DNA of 64,000 nt from Bacillota bacterium (GCA_030526175.1 JAUNDJ010000002.1:1-64000); one strand, 5' to 3'; shown: positions 44,960 through 53,690, counted from the stretch's first letter. Notes: generated from the letters alone by a model not told the origin. Made by a program: numbers and translations.

Positions 44960-45070
44960 TAAGCAAGGAGTAGAAGACCTTGCCTGTATGAACAACTAAA
45001 TAGTATTCATACAATTTTCTATCCCCTTAATTGAAAAGCCAGGAATCCCCTTAACCTGGCTTTTCGCTTT
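44960..45070 (+). ncRNA. Candidate ~110-nt small RNA with two identical C-rich motifs
   Basis: Three consecutive stem-loops: GCAAGG/CCTTGC (44963-44968, 44978-44983), TGTATGAA/TTCATACA (44985-44992, 45006-45013), and a perfect ten-pair terminator AAAAGCCAGG/CCTGGCTTTT (45034-45043, 45055-45064). The nine-base motif TCCCCTTAA occurs twice: in the single-stranded linker (45022-45030) and in the terminator loop (45046-45054). Exposed C-rich motifs like this are how RsaE/RoxS and similar Gram-positive sRNAs bind Shine-Dalgarno sequences. No coding frame fits. The alternative is a terminated leader of the HIT gene 36 bases downstream. Confidence 0.6.
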
Positions 45071-45105
45071 TCTTGGGTGTATATTATTCCTAGGAGGAAT
45101 TTATT

Positions 45106-45495
45106 ATGTGTATTTTTTGTTCAATTGTAAAAGGAGATATCCCTAATTATACTGTATATGAAGATGATAAAGTCTTAGCATTCTTAGATGTCAATCCAAC
45201 AAGTGTAGGTCATACATTAGTCATTCCTAAGACACACTATTCATCATTATTAACTTGTGATCCAGAAGACTTAGCCTACTTAATGAAAGTTGCTCAACAA
45301 CTAGGAAATCAATTAAAAGAAAAACTTGGTGCTGAAGGAATGAATATTCTTTCGAATGCAGGTGCTGTCGCTGGGCAAAGTGTGGAACACTTCCATGTTC
45401 ACTTAATTCCACGATATAAAGACGATCAAGTAAAAATCGAATTTGCACAAATCGAAAAGCCTAACTTTACAGAACTATTAGAAAAAATTAAATAA
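45106..45495 (+). CDS. HIT family protein (Hint-like nucleotide hydrolase/transferase)
   Basis: 129 residues. CIFCSIVKGDIPNYTVYEDD at the N-terminus with paired cysteines (possible zinc site) and the histidine triad HFHVHLIPR. Hint-type proteins hydrolyse adenosine phosphoramidates and acyl-adenylates. AGGAGG lies eight bases before the ATG. Confidence 0.94.
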   Translation: MCIFCSIVKGDIPNYTVYEDDKVLAFLDVNPTSVGHTLVIPKTHYSSLLTCDPEDLAYLMKVAQQLGNQLKEKLGAEGMNILSNAGAVAGQSVEHFHVHLIPRYKDDQVKIEFAQIEKPNFTELLEKIK

Positions 45496-45506
45496 TAAAA
45501 AAATTG

Positions 45507-45540
45507 GGAGAGTAAACAAACATTTACTCTCCGTTTTTTT
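45507..45540. terminator. Bidirectional terminator between the HIT gene and ktrA
   Basis: GGAGAGTAAA/TTTACTCTCC (45507-45516, 45523-45532) with T tract on the right and A tract on the left. Confidence 0.88.
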
Positions 45541-46186
45541 ATTCTTGTACTTTTTGTAAGTCTTCGTTCTTTCCAACGATAAACAATTTCATATCTTTTC
45601 TTAATGGTAGATTTGGATCAAAATTCGTGTACATCTCGTTTCCTTGGCGAACACAAATTACATTCAATCCATATCGTTTTCTTAAGTCCAAATTAATCAA
45701 AGAGTTTCCTACCCAAGAAGATAATACTGGTACTTCGACCATAGAGAAATCAGGAGAAATATTAATCCAATCGGAAAAATTCTTTCCTGTTAAGTAATTT
45801 CCAATTCGTTTTCCCATTTCAATTTCGGAAACCACGATTTTTGGCACCCCAATTTTCTTAAGGATTTTTTCATGCATTTCATTTTTCGCTTGTGCAATCA
45901 CATTTTGAATACCTAAATCCAGACAGTGCATACAGACAATAATGCTTGTTTCCATTTCTCTTACAATAGAAACTACCACACCATCCACATCTTTGATACC
46001 AATGGAATGTAAGGTATTCAAATCTGTTGCATCGGCACAATATGCCATTGTAACATCATCGGCGATATCTTGGATTTTTTCTTGATCCCTATCTACGACA
46101 ATTACTTCACATCCACTATTTTCCAATGTTCGGGCTACGCTACACCCGAATTGATCGGCTCCGATCACAATATATTGTAAAGCCAT
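45539..46186 (-). CDS. ktrA: Potassium channel regulatory subunit (KtrA/TrkA, RCK domain)
   Basis: 215 residues from the ATG at 46186, eight bases after GAAGGAAA; the longer upstream frame overlaps the SGNH gene. Rossmann nucleotide-binding start IVIGADQFGCSVARTLENSG with the acidic strand-2 end VVDRDQEK, then a C-terminal RCK_C ligand domain. Binds the KtrB channel on its cytoplasmic face. The matching ktrB lies at 50059-51429, five genes upstream in the same orientation. Confidence 0.9.
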   Translation of the reverse strand: MALQYIVIGADQFGCSVARTLENSGCEVIVVDRDQEKIQDIADDVTMAYCADATDLNTLHSIGIKDVDGVVVSIVREMETSIIVCMHCLDLGIQNVIAQAKNEMHEKILKKIGVPKIVVSEIEMGKRIGNYLTGKNFSDWINISPDFSMVEVPVLSSWVGNSLINLDLRKRYGLNVICVRQGNEMYTNFDPNLPLRKDMKLFIVGKNEDLQKVQE

Positions 46187-46200
46187 ATGTTTCCTTCTTT

Positions 46201-46992
46201 CTATTCTTCTACTTGTTTGGTAGGCATTTGTGAATGTTCTAAGATATATTTTGCCCATATTGGATAAAACTCTTTCACAAAATGGAATCCATCGTCAGTA
46301 AAAATATCTGCCATTCCATCTTCTCCCAAAACTTCATCATCAATATATGTACAATTATCCATTTCCTCGCATACTTCCTGATAAATAAGATTCAAACTCT
46401 TGTACATTTTAAATTGTGTCAATTGTGATTGTCCTAAGGCATTAGGAGGAATCATTCCTAATACATAAAGCTGTGCTTCCGGACAAATTTCTTGAATATG
46501 TTCAATCGCATTCATAACGACTTCTTTATACGCTTTCGCATTATTTCCTGTATAAATGTTTCGGTTAATATCATTGCTTCCATACGCTAAATAAATAACG
46601 CTTGGTTTAATCGAACGTAAACGATAATCCCAATCTTTTACATCTTGAAACGCATATCCATTTTCTGCAAATAATCTTGTGGTTGGTAAAAATCCATAGC
46701 TGGCAAAATGAAGAACACGAGAATCCCCATAGAATGCATAATCTTGGAATTGATTAAAAATGGTTTCTGGATTTTCTAAATCCATCGCACCAAATTCCCC
46801 AGATTTTCTTTCATTAATCGCATCTTCTATTTCTTCTACACTCAATTTTTCTTGGGCTTTTATGTATTGTCTTCCTTTTGTCAAATCCACAGATTTTGAA
46901 AATGGAATATTTTTTACAATAAACACACTCATAAAAACCAACACAACAGCCAACAAGACAATTAAGGGTTTTCTTAAATCTATTTTTTTCAT
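46201..46992 (-). CDS. Membrane-anchored SGNH/GDSL hydrolase
   Basis: 263 residues from the ATG at 46992, four bases after the stop of the DHHW gene. An N-terminal membrane anchor (about 7-27) is followed by a secreted SGNH domain: block I FYGDSRVLHF with the serine nucleophile, block III YGSNDINRN, and block V DGFHFV. Probably transfers or removes acyl groups from a surface glycan together with the MBOAT and DHHW proteins encoded just upstream. Confidence 0.82.
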   Translation of the reverse strand: MKKIDLRKPLIVLLAVVLVFMSVFIVKNIPFSKSVDLTKGRQYIKAQEKLSVEEIEDAINERKSGEFGAMDLENPETIFNQFQDYAFYGDSRVLHFASYGFLPTTRLFAENGYAFQDVKDWDYRLRSIKPSVIYLAYGSNDINRNIYTGNNAKAYKEVVMNAIEHIQEICPEAQLYVLGMIPPNALGQSQLTQFKMYKSLNLIYQEVCEEMDNCTYIDDEVLGEDGMADIFTDDGFHFVKEFYPIWAKYILEHSQMPTKQVEE

Positions 46993-46996
46993 AAAT

Positions 46997-48118
46997 CTAC
47001 TCCAATACATCCGCTAGCGATGTGTCTTGCACAAATGTATTTGTATTGTATAGATACAAAACATCTGTAATTTGGTTACGTTCTAACAAACTTTCCGCTT
47101 TTTCATTGTAGTAACGCGCATCGACAATTGTGATTGTTCGATAATATGGTAATAAGAATTGAATCGCCGCATTGGCATACGAATCCTTAAACAACAATAG
47201 ATGTTCATCCGATTCGTTATCCATTTCTAAGTGTACAATACCCTTATTTCCTCCCATAAATACTGTGTATTGATCGTTTGTATCCAACGCTTTGGAAGAA
47301 TAAATAGAACGACTTTTTTCCTCCGTATCCACATCCATCACATAGTAATCGCATAAATTTTTATCCACATAAATATCAATTTGATCTTTCATCCCAAAGC
47401 TTCCTGTCTTATTTGAAAGAGTTCCTTGGAAAGAATCCGATACTGGATAAATCGTATAATCTTTTTTATTAATATCAACCCCTTGTTGTTGCAACAAGTA
47501 TTGACAACCATAGAACGCACCTAAACTTGTCCAGTGGTGGTCTGTTTTATAGTAAATATACTCTTCTTTATGTTTGGCAAAAATATCACGTGTATCAATG
47601 GTTTCAATACGTTCTTCAAAATAATTAAAAATATCATTCATAATTCCATCTTGCCCATCACTTGTTGTGAAATATGGAAGTGAATCGTATTGCACATTAA
47701 TCGCATTAGGTACCAACATAAATGTCGTTGGTAAATCGGGTGCGAAAGCTTCAATCGCATCTAAATTACGAATAATGTTGTCCACATCTGGTTTTGCGCT
47801 TTCTTCAATCAATTTATCTGTACATAAATATACTGAATCAATTTTATCATAACCAATGGCTTTTAAAACGGCATAACGAACATGGATCAAAAAATTTCTT
47901 CCAACAAATTGATCGGAAAACCAATCGCTAAGTTCATTACCAAACGTTCCGTCTAAAACAGATTCCATACTTATTGTTGGAAAAGTTTGTAGCGAACGAT
48001 TTTCTACTTCAGATTTTTCCACATCTGGCATTACTAAATTTACAACCATGACCACGACTAGAAGGATTGCACAAAACACACCAAGAAATCGATTTAATTT
48101 TATTTTTTTTCTTTTCAT
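46997..48118 (-). CDS. DHHW family exported protein
   Basis: 373 residues with an N-terminal membrane anchor (about 9-28). The signature KTDHHWTSLGAFYG (about 195-208) gives the family its name; these AlgJ/AlgX-like SGNH-fold proteins are nearly always encoded beside a membrane-bound O-acyltransferase and act in surface polysaccharide O-acetylation. Here the MBOAT gene is 18 bases upstream. Confidence 0.88.
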   Translation of the reverse strand: MKRKKIKLNRFLGVFCAILLVVVMVVNLVMPDVEKSEVENRSLQTFPTISMESVLDGTFGNELSDWFSDQFVGRNFLIHVRYAVLKAIGYDKIDSVYLCTDKLIEESAKPDVDNIIRNLDAIEAFAPDLPTTFMLVPNAINVQYDSLPYFTTSDGQDGIMNDIFNYFEERIETIDTRDIFAKHKEEYIYYKTDHHWTSLGAFYGCQYLLQQQGVDINKKDYTIYPVSDSFQGTLSNKTGSFGMKDQIDIYVDKNLCDYYVMDVDTEEKSRSIYSSKALDTNDQYTVFMGGNKGIVHLEMDNESDEHLLLFKDSYANAAIQFLLPYYRTITIVDARYYNEKAESLLERNQITDVLYLYNTNTFVQDTSLADVLE

Positions 48119-48136
48119 TGTTTCATAATCTCCTTT

Positions 48137-49501
48137 CTAGAACGCAAAATATAAGAACGATTGGAACGTACTTGATACCACAAAGGCAATCGCGATCACA
48201 AAGAATAGCACATAAACAATCAAGTTCATGGATACAGCAAGCTTCTTAGAAATAAACGTTTCGATTTTTTCTTGTATTGGCATACAGAAAAGACAACCAA
48301 AAACTAAGAAGAACAAAAACTGTTTTAAACTAAAGAAAGTTTCAAAATTAGCCAATCCTGTTGCATAAATACCAAGCATTCGACTTAAGATATTTAGAGC
48401 TTCTGGTAATGAATTGCTCATAAAGAATACCCATCCAATTAGAACTAAGATTAAAGTATACAGATGACGCACAAACGTTGGCATTTTTTTCAAAATATCA
48501 TTTAGTACAAATTTTTCTAACAACAACAAGATTCCATAATAGATACCCCAAACAATAAATGTCCAATTGGCTCCGTGCCAAAGTCCTGTACATAACCATA
48601 CAATCATAATGTTTCGGATATATAAAACGTTACTAACGCGATTTCCTCCTAGAGGAATATAGATATAATCTCTAAACCATCTAGAAAGAGAAATGTGCCA
48701 TCTTCGCCAGAAATCTTGTACACTTGTGGCAATATATGGGTGGTCAAAGTTTTCGGCAAACTCAAAACCAAACATTGAAGACAATCCAATAGCCATATCG
48801 CTATATCCACTAAAATCAAAATAAATTTGAAGCATATACGCAATCGCAAATAACCATGTTCCTAAGACTGTCTCATTTCCGTTTAGTGCCGCAAACAACA
48901 TAGAAAACTGATCGGCTAAAATAGCTTTTTTCACAAGCCCCTTAATAAATTTTTTCATACCAGCCCCGAAAGTCACAACATTTAATCGCATAAAAGATTG
49001 TAGCTGTTCTTCCATATCGTGGTATTGCACAATAGGTCCCATGCTGACTTTTCCAAAAAAGGAAATATATAAAGCGACCATCAATAAGCTCTTTTGTGGA
49101 TTCACCTTATTCATGTACACATCGGCAATGTAAGATATTGCACTAAAAGTAAAGAAAGACAAACCGACTGGTAAGCTTAAATCAAAATGTAAACCTGTAA
49201 ATCCTAAGAAAAAATTGGCATATTTATAAATCCCTAAAATTAAAATATTAAACAAAATACCAATGATAAAGACAATTTTTCTTTTTGTTCCTTCGTATAG
49301 TTGAATTTCCAAGCCAGTAAAGTAATTCCATAAAATGGAAATCAGCAATAACACTAAGCTAATCGGATTTGCCCAACAATAGAACAATAAAGACATCAAT
49401 AATAACACGAATTTTTTTATTTTTATTCCTGGTACGATTTGATATAAAAGCACGGATATCGGCAAGAATAAAAAGATAAATATTAAACTATTAAATACCA
49501 T
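48137..49501 (-). CDS. Membrane-bound O-acyltransferase (AlgI/DltB type)
   Basis: 454 residues, about eleven membrane segments. FDFSGYSDMAIGLSSMFGF, then FWRRWHISLSRWFRDYIYIPLGG and the catalytic histidine in GLWHGANWTFI are hallmark MBOAT motifs. It should carry acyl groups across the membrane for the DHHW and SGNH proteins. The acceptor, a glycan or teichoic acid, is not identified. Confidence 0.92.
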   Translation of the reverse strand: MVFNSLIFIFLFLPISVLLYQIVPGIKIKKFVLLLMSLLFYCWANPISLVLLLISILWNYFTGLEIQLYEGTKRKIVFIIGILFNILILGIYKYANFFLGFTGLHFDLSLPVGLSFFTFSAISYIADVYMNKVNPQKSLLMVALYISFFGKVSMGPIVQYHDMEEQLQSFMRLNVVTFGAGMKKFIKGLVKKAILADQFSMLFAALNGNETVLGTWLFAIAYMLQIYFDFSGYSDMAIGLSSMFGFEFAENFDHPYIATSVQDFWRRWHISLSRWFRDYIYIPLGGNRVSNVLYIRNIMIVWLCTGLWHGANWTFIVWGIYYGILLLLEKFVLNDILKKMPTFVRHLYTLILVLIGWVFFMSNSLPEALNILSRMLGIYATGLANFETFFSLKQFLFFLVFGCLFCMPIQEKIETFISKKLAVSMNLIVYVLFFVIAIAFVVSSTFQSFLYFAF

Positions 49502-49510
49502 ATTCCCCTC

Positions 49511-49987
49511 CTACAATGCCGCTTTAAACACTTTTAAAACATCACCGCTGTTTTCACTCGTTACATAAATCGCATAATTAACTTGTGAATAAATCTTAGA
49601 TTTTTTCAATAACTTCACTTGTTCCGGACCATATCCTTCAAATGCGTTTGTTTGTTCTAAAACACGTTTTTGCGCTGATTTTTCTATCGTACTTGCGAAA
49701 GCTTCCTTGTCAAATTGAACAATTAACACTTCTCGAACATCCATTGGATCTTCGGCTTTATAATATGCAATATTTGTACAAGAAGATGGGTCTAAAGAAA
49801 ACGTACTCTTAATTTTTAAGTTATCTTGTTTTTCTAAACCATATTCTTCTAGTTCTTGCATAACAATCGTTTCTACTTCTTCAAAATTAGCGTTGCTCTT
49901 TTTAGGCTTTTGTAGTTGTACAAGCATAAATAGACCAAACACAACAATCAATACTATTTTGCTGATCGCAATCCCTATCTTTTTCAT
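49511..49987 (-). CDS. DUF4358-like membrane-anchored protein
   Basis: 158 residues from the ATG at 49987 (AAGGGG five bases away). One membrane anchor (about 6-24) and an extracellular domain with YKAEDPMDVREVLIVQFD and VNYAIYVTSENSGDVLKVFK, matching DUF4358 proteins that accompany MBOAT cassettes. Nine bases before the MBOAT gene, so part of the O-acylation unit; function unknown. Confidence 0.78.
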   Translation of the reverse strand: MKKIGIAISKIVLIVVFGLFMLVQLQKPKKSNANFEEVETIVMQELEEYGLEKQDNLKIKSTFSLDPSSCTNIAYYKAEDPMDVREVLIVQFDKEAFASTIEKSAQKRVLEQTNAFEGYGPEQVKLLKKSKIYSQVNYAIYVTSENSGDVLKVFKAAL

Positions 49988-50058
49988 ACACACCCCTTAT
50001 AATTTCTCGACTATTATTATACACAAGAAAAACGAATAAGATACCCTTATTCGTTCAC

Positions 50059-51429
50059 TTATCCGACTAAAATATGTTCATCCGGCAATTCTTGATCGCC
50101 TTTGATTCGACTCTTTGATAAAAAGAATACAGGAAGAGAAACGGGACCAATACGCCCCATATACATCAAGCCAATTACGATCCATTTTCCTGCCGTTGTC
50201 AACTGGGAAGTCAAGCCGGCACTTAATCCAACAGTTGCCGTAGCCGAAAAGACTTCATACATAGCTTGGTTTAGCGTCGCATTTGGCGCAAACACAAGAA
50301 GTAAAATAACACCTGTTAATGACAAAGTAAAGCTTGCCATAAAAACCGATATTGCGACACGAATATACGATAAAGAAATACTTCTTCTAAAACAAGTAAC
50401 ATGATAATCGCCTCGTAATATGGACATACATGTTAAGAAAATAATTCCTATTGTCACAGTTTTGACTCCACCAGCGGTTCCAAGTGGAGAACCTCCGATA
50501 AACATCAAGATGCAACAAATAAACTGTGTCACTGGTTTTAATAACGATTGATCAATTGTAAAGAAACCAGCGGTTCTTGTCGTTATCGATTGGAACAAGC
50601 AGAACATCACTTGTTGTCTAAAATTAAAATTCTGAATCGTAGCAGGATTGTTGTGTTCACAAACATAAATAAGGATAGCTCCACCAAAAATCAATATGGA
50701 AGTAATGGATATCACAAGCTTAGTTTGCAGCTTACACTTCCTCAAGCTTAGTTTTAGCCCTATTCTTTTTATAAATAGATTTTTAAAAAAGGCTGTAATA
50801 TCTTGATAAATCAAGAACCCAATCCCACCCAAAACAATCAATGCCATAGTCACAAAGTTCATATATGGATTGTTCACATATTGGGCAAGACTATCACTTC
50901 CTAACAAGTCAATTCCCGCGTTACAATACGCACTAATAGAATGGAAAATCGAATAACCTATTCCTCTCAGTGGTCCAAATTGCGGAATAAATTGAAAACT
51001 ATAAAGAATAGCTCCGATGCCTTCCACCACTAAGGTTGCCTTAATGATATATATGACAAAACGGACGATACCACCAACTCCTGACAAGCCAAACAAATCT
51101 TGGAGAACAACACGAGTAGACATAGAAATTCGTTTTCCAAGCAATACCATTAAATAGGCTGCACAAACAATAACGCCCCATCCACCGATTTGGATCAACA
51201 ATAAAATAATTACCTTTCCTAATATGTTAAATTGCGTAGAAGCCGTTACTGTCATCAACCCTGTTACACACGCGCTAGTCGTACTAGTAAACATCGCATC
51301 GACAAAAGGAAGCCAATCTCCATTTTTGTTGCAGATAGGCGTTTGCAGCAACAATGCCCCTAATACAATTAATAAAATAAATCCGACTATCATCAAATAT
51401 CCTGATGACCATTTTATTTTCTTTTTCAT
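50059..51429 (-). CDS. ktrB: Potassium uptake channel subunit KtrB (TrkH family)
   Basis: 456 residues from the ATG at 51429. Four M-P-M repeats of the TrkH/KtrB superfamily are present: the first selectivity-filter segment TSTTSACVTGL is clear, the second is SAYCNAG, the third TRTAGF, and the fourth ATVGLSAG. A minus-strand TATACT ends six bases before the ATG and no Shine-Dalgarno exists, predicting a leaderless transcript. First gene of the ktrB-DUF4358-MBOAT-DHHW-SGNH-ktrA run. Confidence 0.93.
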   Translation of the reverse strand: MKKKIKWSSGYLMIVGFILLIVLGALLLQTPICNKNGDWLPFVDAMFTSTTSACVTGLMTVTASTQFNILGKVIILLLIQIGGWGVIVCAAYLMVLLGKRISMSTRVVLQDLFGLSGVGGIVRFVIYIIKATLVVEGIGAILYSFQFIPQFGPLRGIGYSIFHSISAYCNAGIDLLGSDSLAQYVNNPYMNFVTMALIVLGGIGFLIYQDITAFFKNLFIKRIGLKLSLRKCKLQTKLVISITSILIFGGAILIYVCEHNNPATIQNFNFRQQVMFCLFQSITTRTAGFFTIDQSLLKPVTQFICCILMFIGGSPLGTAGGVKTVTIGIIFLTCMSILRGDYHVTCFRRSISLSYIRVAISVFMASFTLSLTGVILLLVFAPNATLNQAMYEVFSATATVGLSAGLTSQLTTAGKWIVIGLMYMGRIGPVSLPVFFLSKSRIKGDQELPDEHILVG

Positions 51430-51435
51430 GCAAGT

Positions 51436-51444
51436 AGTATAACA
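51436..51444 (-). promoter_or_regulatory. Extended -10 promoter of ktrB, predicting a leaderless mRNA
   Basis: Minus-strand TGTTATACT with TATACT at 51436-51441; six bases to the ATG. Confidence 0.55.
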
Positions 51445-51502
51445 CAAATTTACCTTTTGAAAAATTCAGGAATAATTTAGAATAAGGATGGAGGAATAAA
51501 TC

Positions 51503-52132
51503 ATGAATGAAAACAGAATTAAAAGAAATAATTTATTAGCTCAAAAAGTAATTGAAGGATTACAATCTCGAAATATGAGCGGATATTATGTACAAACTAA
51601 AGAAGAAGCACTACAAAAAGCTTTAGAATTAATCCCTGAAGGAAGCTCTGTCACTAAAGGTGGTTCCATGTCGGTTCTAGAAATTGGATTAGCCGATGCA
51701 CTAATCCATGGCAACTACAATTATTGTGACCGCGATGCAGCCAGTGATAAAAAAGCAGCCGAGCTATTTGCGTATACAGCCGATGTCTTCTTAGGAAGTG
51801 TCAATGCGATGAGCGAAGATGGAGTTCTTGTGAATATTGATGGAAATTCCAATCGTGTTTCTGCTTTTGCGTATGGTCCAAAAAAACTCGTATTGATTGT
51901 TGGTATGAATAAAATTTCTAGAGACGTCGATAGCGCAATGAAACGTGCTCGTAACGAAGCCGCTACTATCAATGCACAACGTTTTAATCTAAATACGCCT
52001 TGTACGAAAACAGGAAAATGTATGGATTGTAAATGCGCAGATACAATTTGTTGCCAATTCTTAATCACAAGATATTCTAAGCATAAAGATCGTATCCATG
52101 TTATTTTGGTCAACGATAACTTGGGATTCTAA
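51503..52132 (+). CDS. LUD-domain (LutC/YkgG-like) protein
   Basis: 209 residues. A LUD fold (SSVTKGGSMSVLEIGL, SEDGVLVNIDGNSNRVSAFAYGPKKLVLIVGMNKI) like the lactate-utilisation subunits LutC/LutB. A cysteine-rich stretch CTKTGKCMDCKCADTICC near 172-189 could bind metal or an iron-sulfur cluster. It stands alone without LutA/LutB partners. GGAGG precedes the ATG. Confidence 0.88.
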   Translation: MNENRIKRNNLLAQKVIEGLQSRNMSGYYVQTKEEALQKALELIPEGSSVTKGGSMSVLEIGLADALIHGNYNYCDRDAASDKKAAELFAYTADVFLGSVNAMSEDGVLVNIDGNSNRVSAFAYGPKKLVLIVGMNKISRDVDSAMKRARNEAATINAQRFNLNTPCTKTGKCMDCKCADTICCQFLITRYSKHKDRIHVILVNDNLGF

Positions 52133-52164
52133 AAAAGCGGAGTTTGTGAACTCCGTTTTATTTT
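52131..52164. terminator. Bidirectional terminator after the LUD gene
   Basis: CGGAGTT-tgtg-AACTCCG (52138-52155) with A6 upstream and TTTTATTTT downstream. Confidence 0.85.
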
Positions 52165-52721
52165 GTCATTTCGCTGAATTTTTTTAATATTTCTTCTTTT
52201 GAGTACATAAAGGTTTCGTCATAGCTAATGCAGAAATAATGTGCTTGACTATTTTGAATGAATTCTTTTAATTGTTCTACAACACACAGATCGTAGGCTT
52301 GTTTTCCAAACTTTCCAATACCTGGCTTGTATAGAGCATCTTGTAAGAAAAGGATATCATCCACTTGTACCACTAAAATATCCTTATCGTTACAGCTAAC
52401 AATTGGATAAATCGTGATTCCTGGTTCAATTTCTATAGTTGAAGTAACCGCTTCTCCTTTATACAACTGTGTTTGTGTTGTATGCGAAACATATAACTTA
52501 TCATAGATTACACACGATTCGTTAAACGCATGATCAGGATGCCAAGAAGTCAAGATGAGCGTTCTTGGGGTTTTAAATAAATCTATATATTCCAATGATT
52601 TAGGCGTTGTTCCACAATCAATAAGAATACTATGATCTTCTTTTTCGATTCCGATAATTTCAGCACTCAAAGGTGCCACTTCGTATTCTAAAACCTTAAT
52701 ATTTTCTCTAATTTCTCTCAT
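52158..52721 (-). CDS. Metallo-beta-lactamase-fold protein with an altered metal motif
   Basis: 187 residues from the ATG at 52721 (an in-frame TTG two codons earlier is closer to the GGAG site). The fold is suggested by ILIDCGTTPKSLEYI, then LTSWHPDHAFN where the usual T-H-x-H-x-D-H reads T-S-W-H-P-D-H, so the first metal-binding histidine is replaced by serine. A later aspartate FLQDALY may match the metal-bridging aspartate. Shorter than typical. Overlaps the alpha/beta hydrolase by 14 bases. Activity uncertain. Confidence 0.65.
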   Translation of the reverse strand: MREIRENIKVLEYEVAPLSAEIIGIEKEDHSILIDCGTTPKSLEYIDLFKTPRTLILTSWHPDHAFNESCVIYDKLYVSHTTQTQLYKGEAVTSTIEIEPGITIYPIVSCNDKDILVVQVDDILFLQDALYKPGIGKFGKQAYDLCVVEQLKEFIQNSQAHYFCISYDETFMYSKEEILKKFSEMTK

Positions 52722-53634
52722 TTTCAATAAACTCCAATATATCCTTGTAGATAGATTCTCTGATGTCTTCGTTCAAGATTTCATGTCGATATCCAATATA
52801 TAAATGATTTGAAACGTCAGAATATCCTACTTTCTTCATAAAATCTTGGGCTTCTATCCATTTGTTCTTATTCACAATACAAGGGTCTTCACTTCCTGCA
52901 ATATAGAATATTGGTAGTGTAGGATGATTCATTTTCCATCCCTCAGAATTATACGTCTCTTGCATCAGTAAGAATAAGTTTTTAAACCCATTTAATGTAA
53001 ACACATATCCATCGTATTCACAAGCGATATATTTTTGCACATTCTCTTTGTTCACCGATAACCAGCTAAATTCATTCTTATCCGAGTCGTGAATATTTTT
53101 AGTATACGAAGAAAAAGCTAAAGAATTTATGAAGTTTGAACGATGATGATTTCCTTTTATCTTTGATAAGACATTGACTAAAAGTAATGCCAGTCCGGCT
53201 GCTGGATTTTGGCTTGGAGAGCCACATACAATTAACTTATCAATGGAATCATCGTATTTTTTGGTAAACACACGTACCACTAAAGATCCCATGGAATGTC
53301 CAAAAAGAATCAATGGAACATTTGGATATTTACTTTTTAACGTCTCATTGATTAACTTCACATCTTCAATAATATAAGTACCTGTTTCATCATAAAAATA
53401 CCCAAGTTCTTCCTTATTCTTTACACTTTTCCCATGCCCTCGATGATCGTGAATGCACGCAACATATCCATTTTCAGATAGATATTTCATAAAATCTTCA
53501 TATCTTTCTTTGTGCTCTGCCATTCCATGACTGATTTGTACAATACCTTTTATTTTTCCATCTGGTATATATTCTAATACGTCTAATAAGAGTCCATCAC
53601 ACTTGGATGCACATTTATACGAATTCTTTTTCAT
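52708..53634 (-). CDS. Alpha/beta hydrolase (monoacylglycerol-lipase-like)
   Basis: 308 residues from the ATG at 53634, after AGAGG; the open frame extends further but into the promoter. ISHGMAEHKERYEDFMKYL and HDHRGHGKS are typical of serine-aminopeptidase/monoacylglycerol-lipase-like hydrolases; the nucleophile is in FGHSMGSL, the acid in IAGSEDPC, and the histidine in GYRHEILNE. Substrate probably a small ester. Confidence 0.88.
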   Translation of the reverse strand: MKKNSYKCASKCDGLLLDVLEYIPDGKIKGIVQISHGMAEHKERYEDFMKYLSENGYVACIHDHRGHGKSVKNKEELGYFYDETGTYIIEDVKLINETLKSKYPNVPLILFGHSMGSLVVRVFTKKYDDSIDKLIVCGSPSQNPAAGLALLLVNVLSKIKGNHHRSNFINSLAFSSYTKNIHDSDKNEFSWLSVNKENVQKYIACEYDGYVFTLNGFKNLFLLMQETYNSEGWKMNHPTLPIFYIAGSEDPCIVNKNKWIEAQDFMKKVGYSDVSNHLYIGYRHEILNEDIRESIYKDILEFIENERN

Positions 53635-53653
53635 TTTTAAGGCCTCTTTTCTT

Positions 53654-53670
53654 TCTTCTATTATAGAAGA
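53654..53670. promoter_or_regulatory. Palindrome over the -10 box of the alpha/beta hydrolase gene
   Basis: TCTTCTAT-T-ATAGAAGA, a perfect 8+1+8 inverted repeat, contains the minus-strand TATAAT (53660-53665), just after the ROK terminator and about 26 bases before the ATG. Could be an operator, or chance in an AT-rich promoter. Confidence 0.4.
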
Positions 53671-53690
53671 AAAGAACACCGAAGTGTTCT
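53668..53690 (-). terminator. Terminator of the ROK gene
   Basis: Minus-strand AGAACAC-ttcg-GTGTTCT (53673-53690) followed by TTTCTTC. Confidence 0.85.

Larger units (their letters stand above)
44754..45105. other. 352-base region between murF and the HIT gene
   Basis: No gene is supported; the 84-codon plus-strand frame from 44745 runs through the murF promoter and has no family features. The left part holds the murF promoter (minus-strand TGATATAAT, -10 at 44777-44782). The right part holds a plus-strand promoter and a candidate small RNA (44960-45070), then the HIT ribosome site AGGAGG. Confidence 0.6.

Noticed and set aside
44745-44999. 84-codon plus-strand frame upstream of the HIT gene
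   Set aside because: It runs through the murF promoter and the small-RNA promoter, has no ribosome site and no protein-like conservation pattern.
53654-53670. Palindrome at the alpha/beta hydrolase promoter as a finding
   Set aside because: Perfect, but AT-rich and overlapping a -10 box and a terminator tail; listed as a feature only, since chance is a fair explanation.
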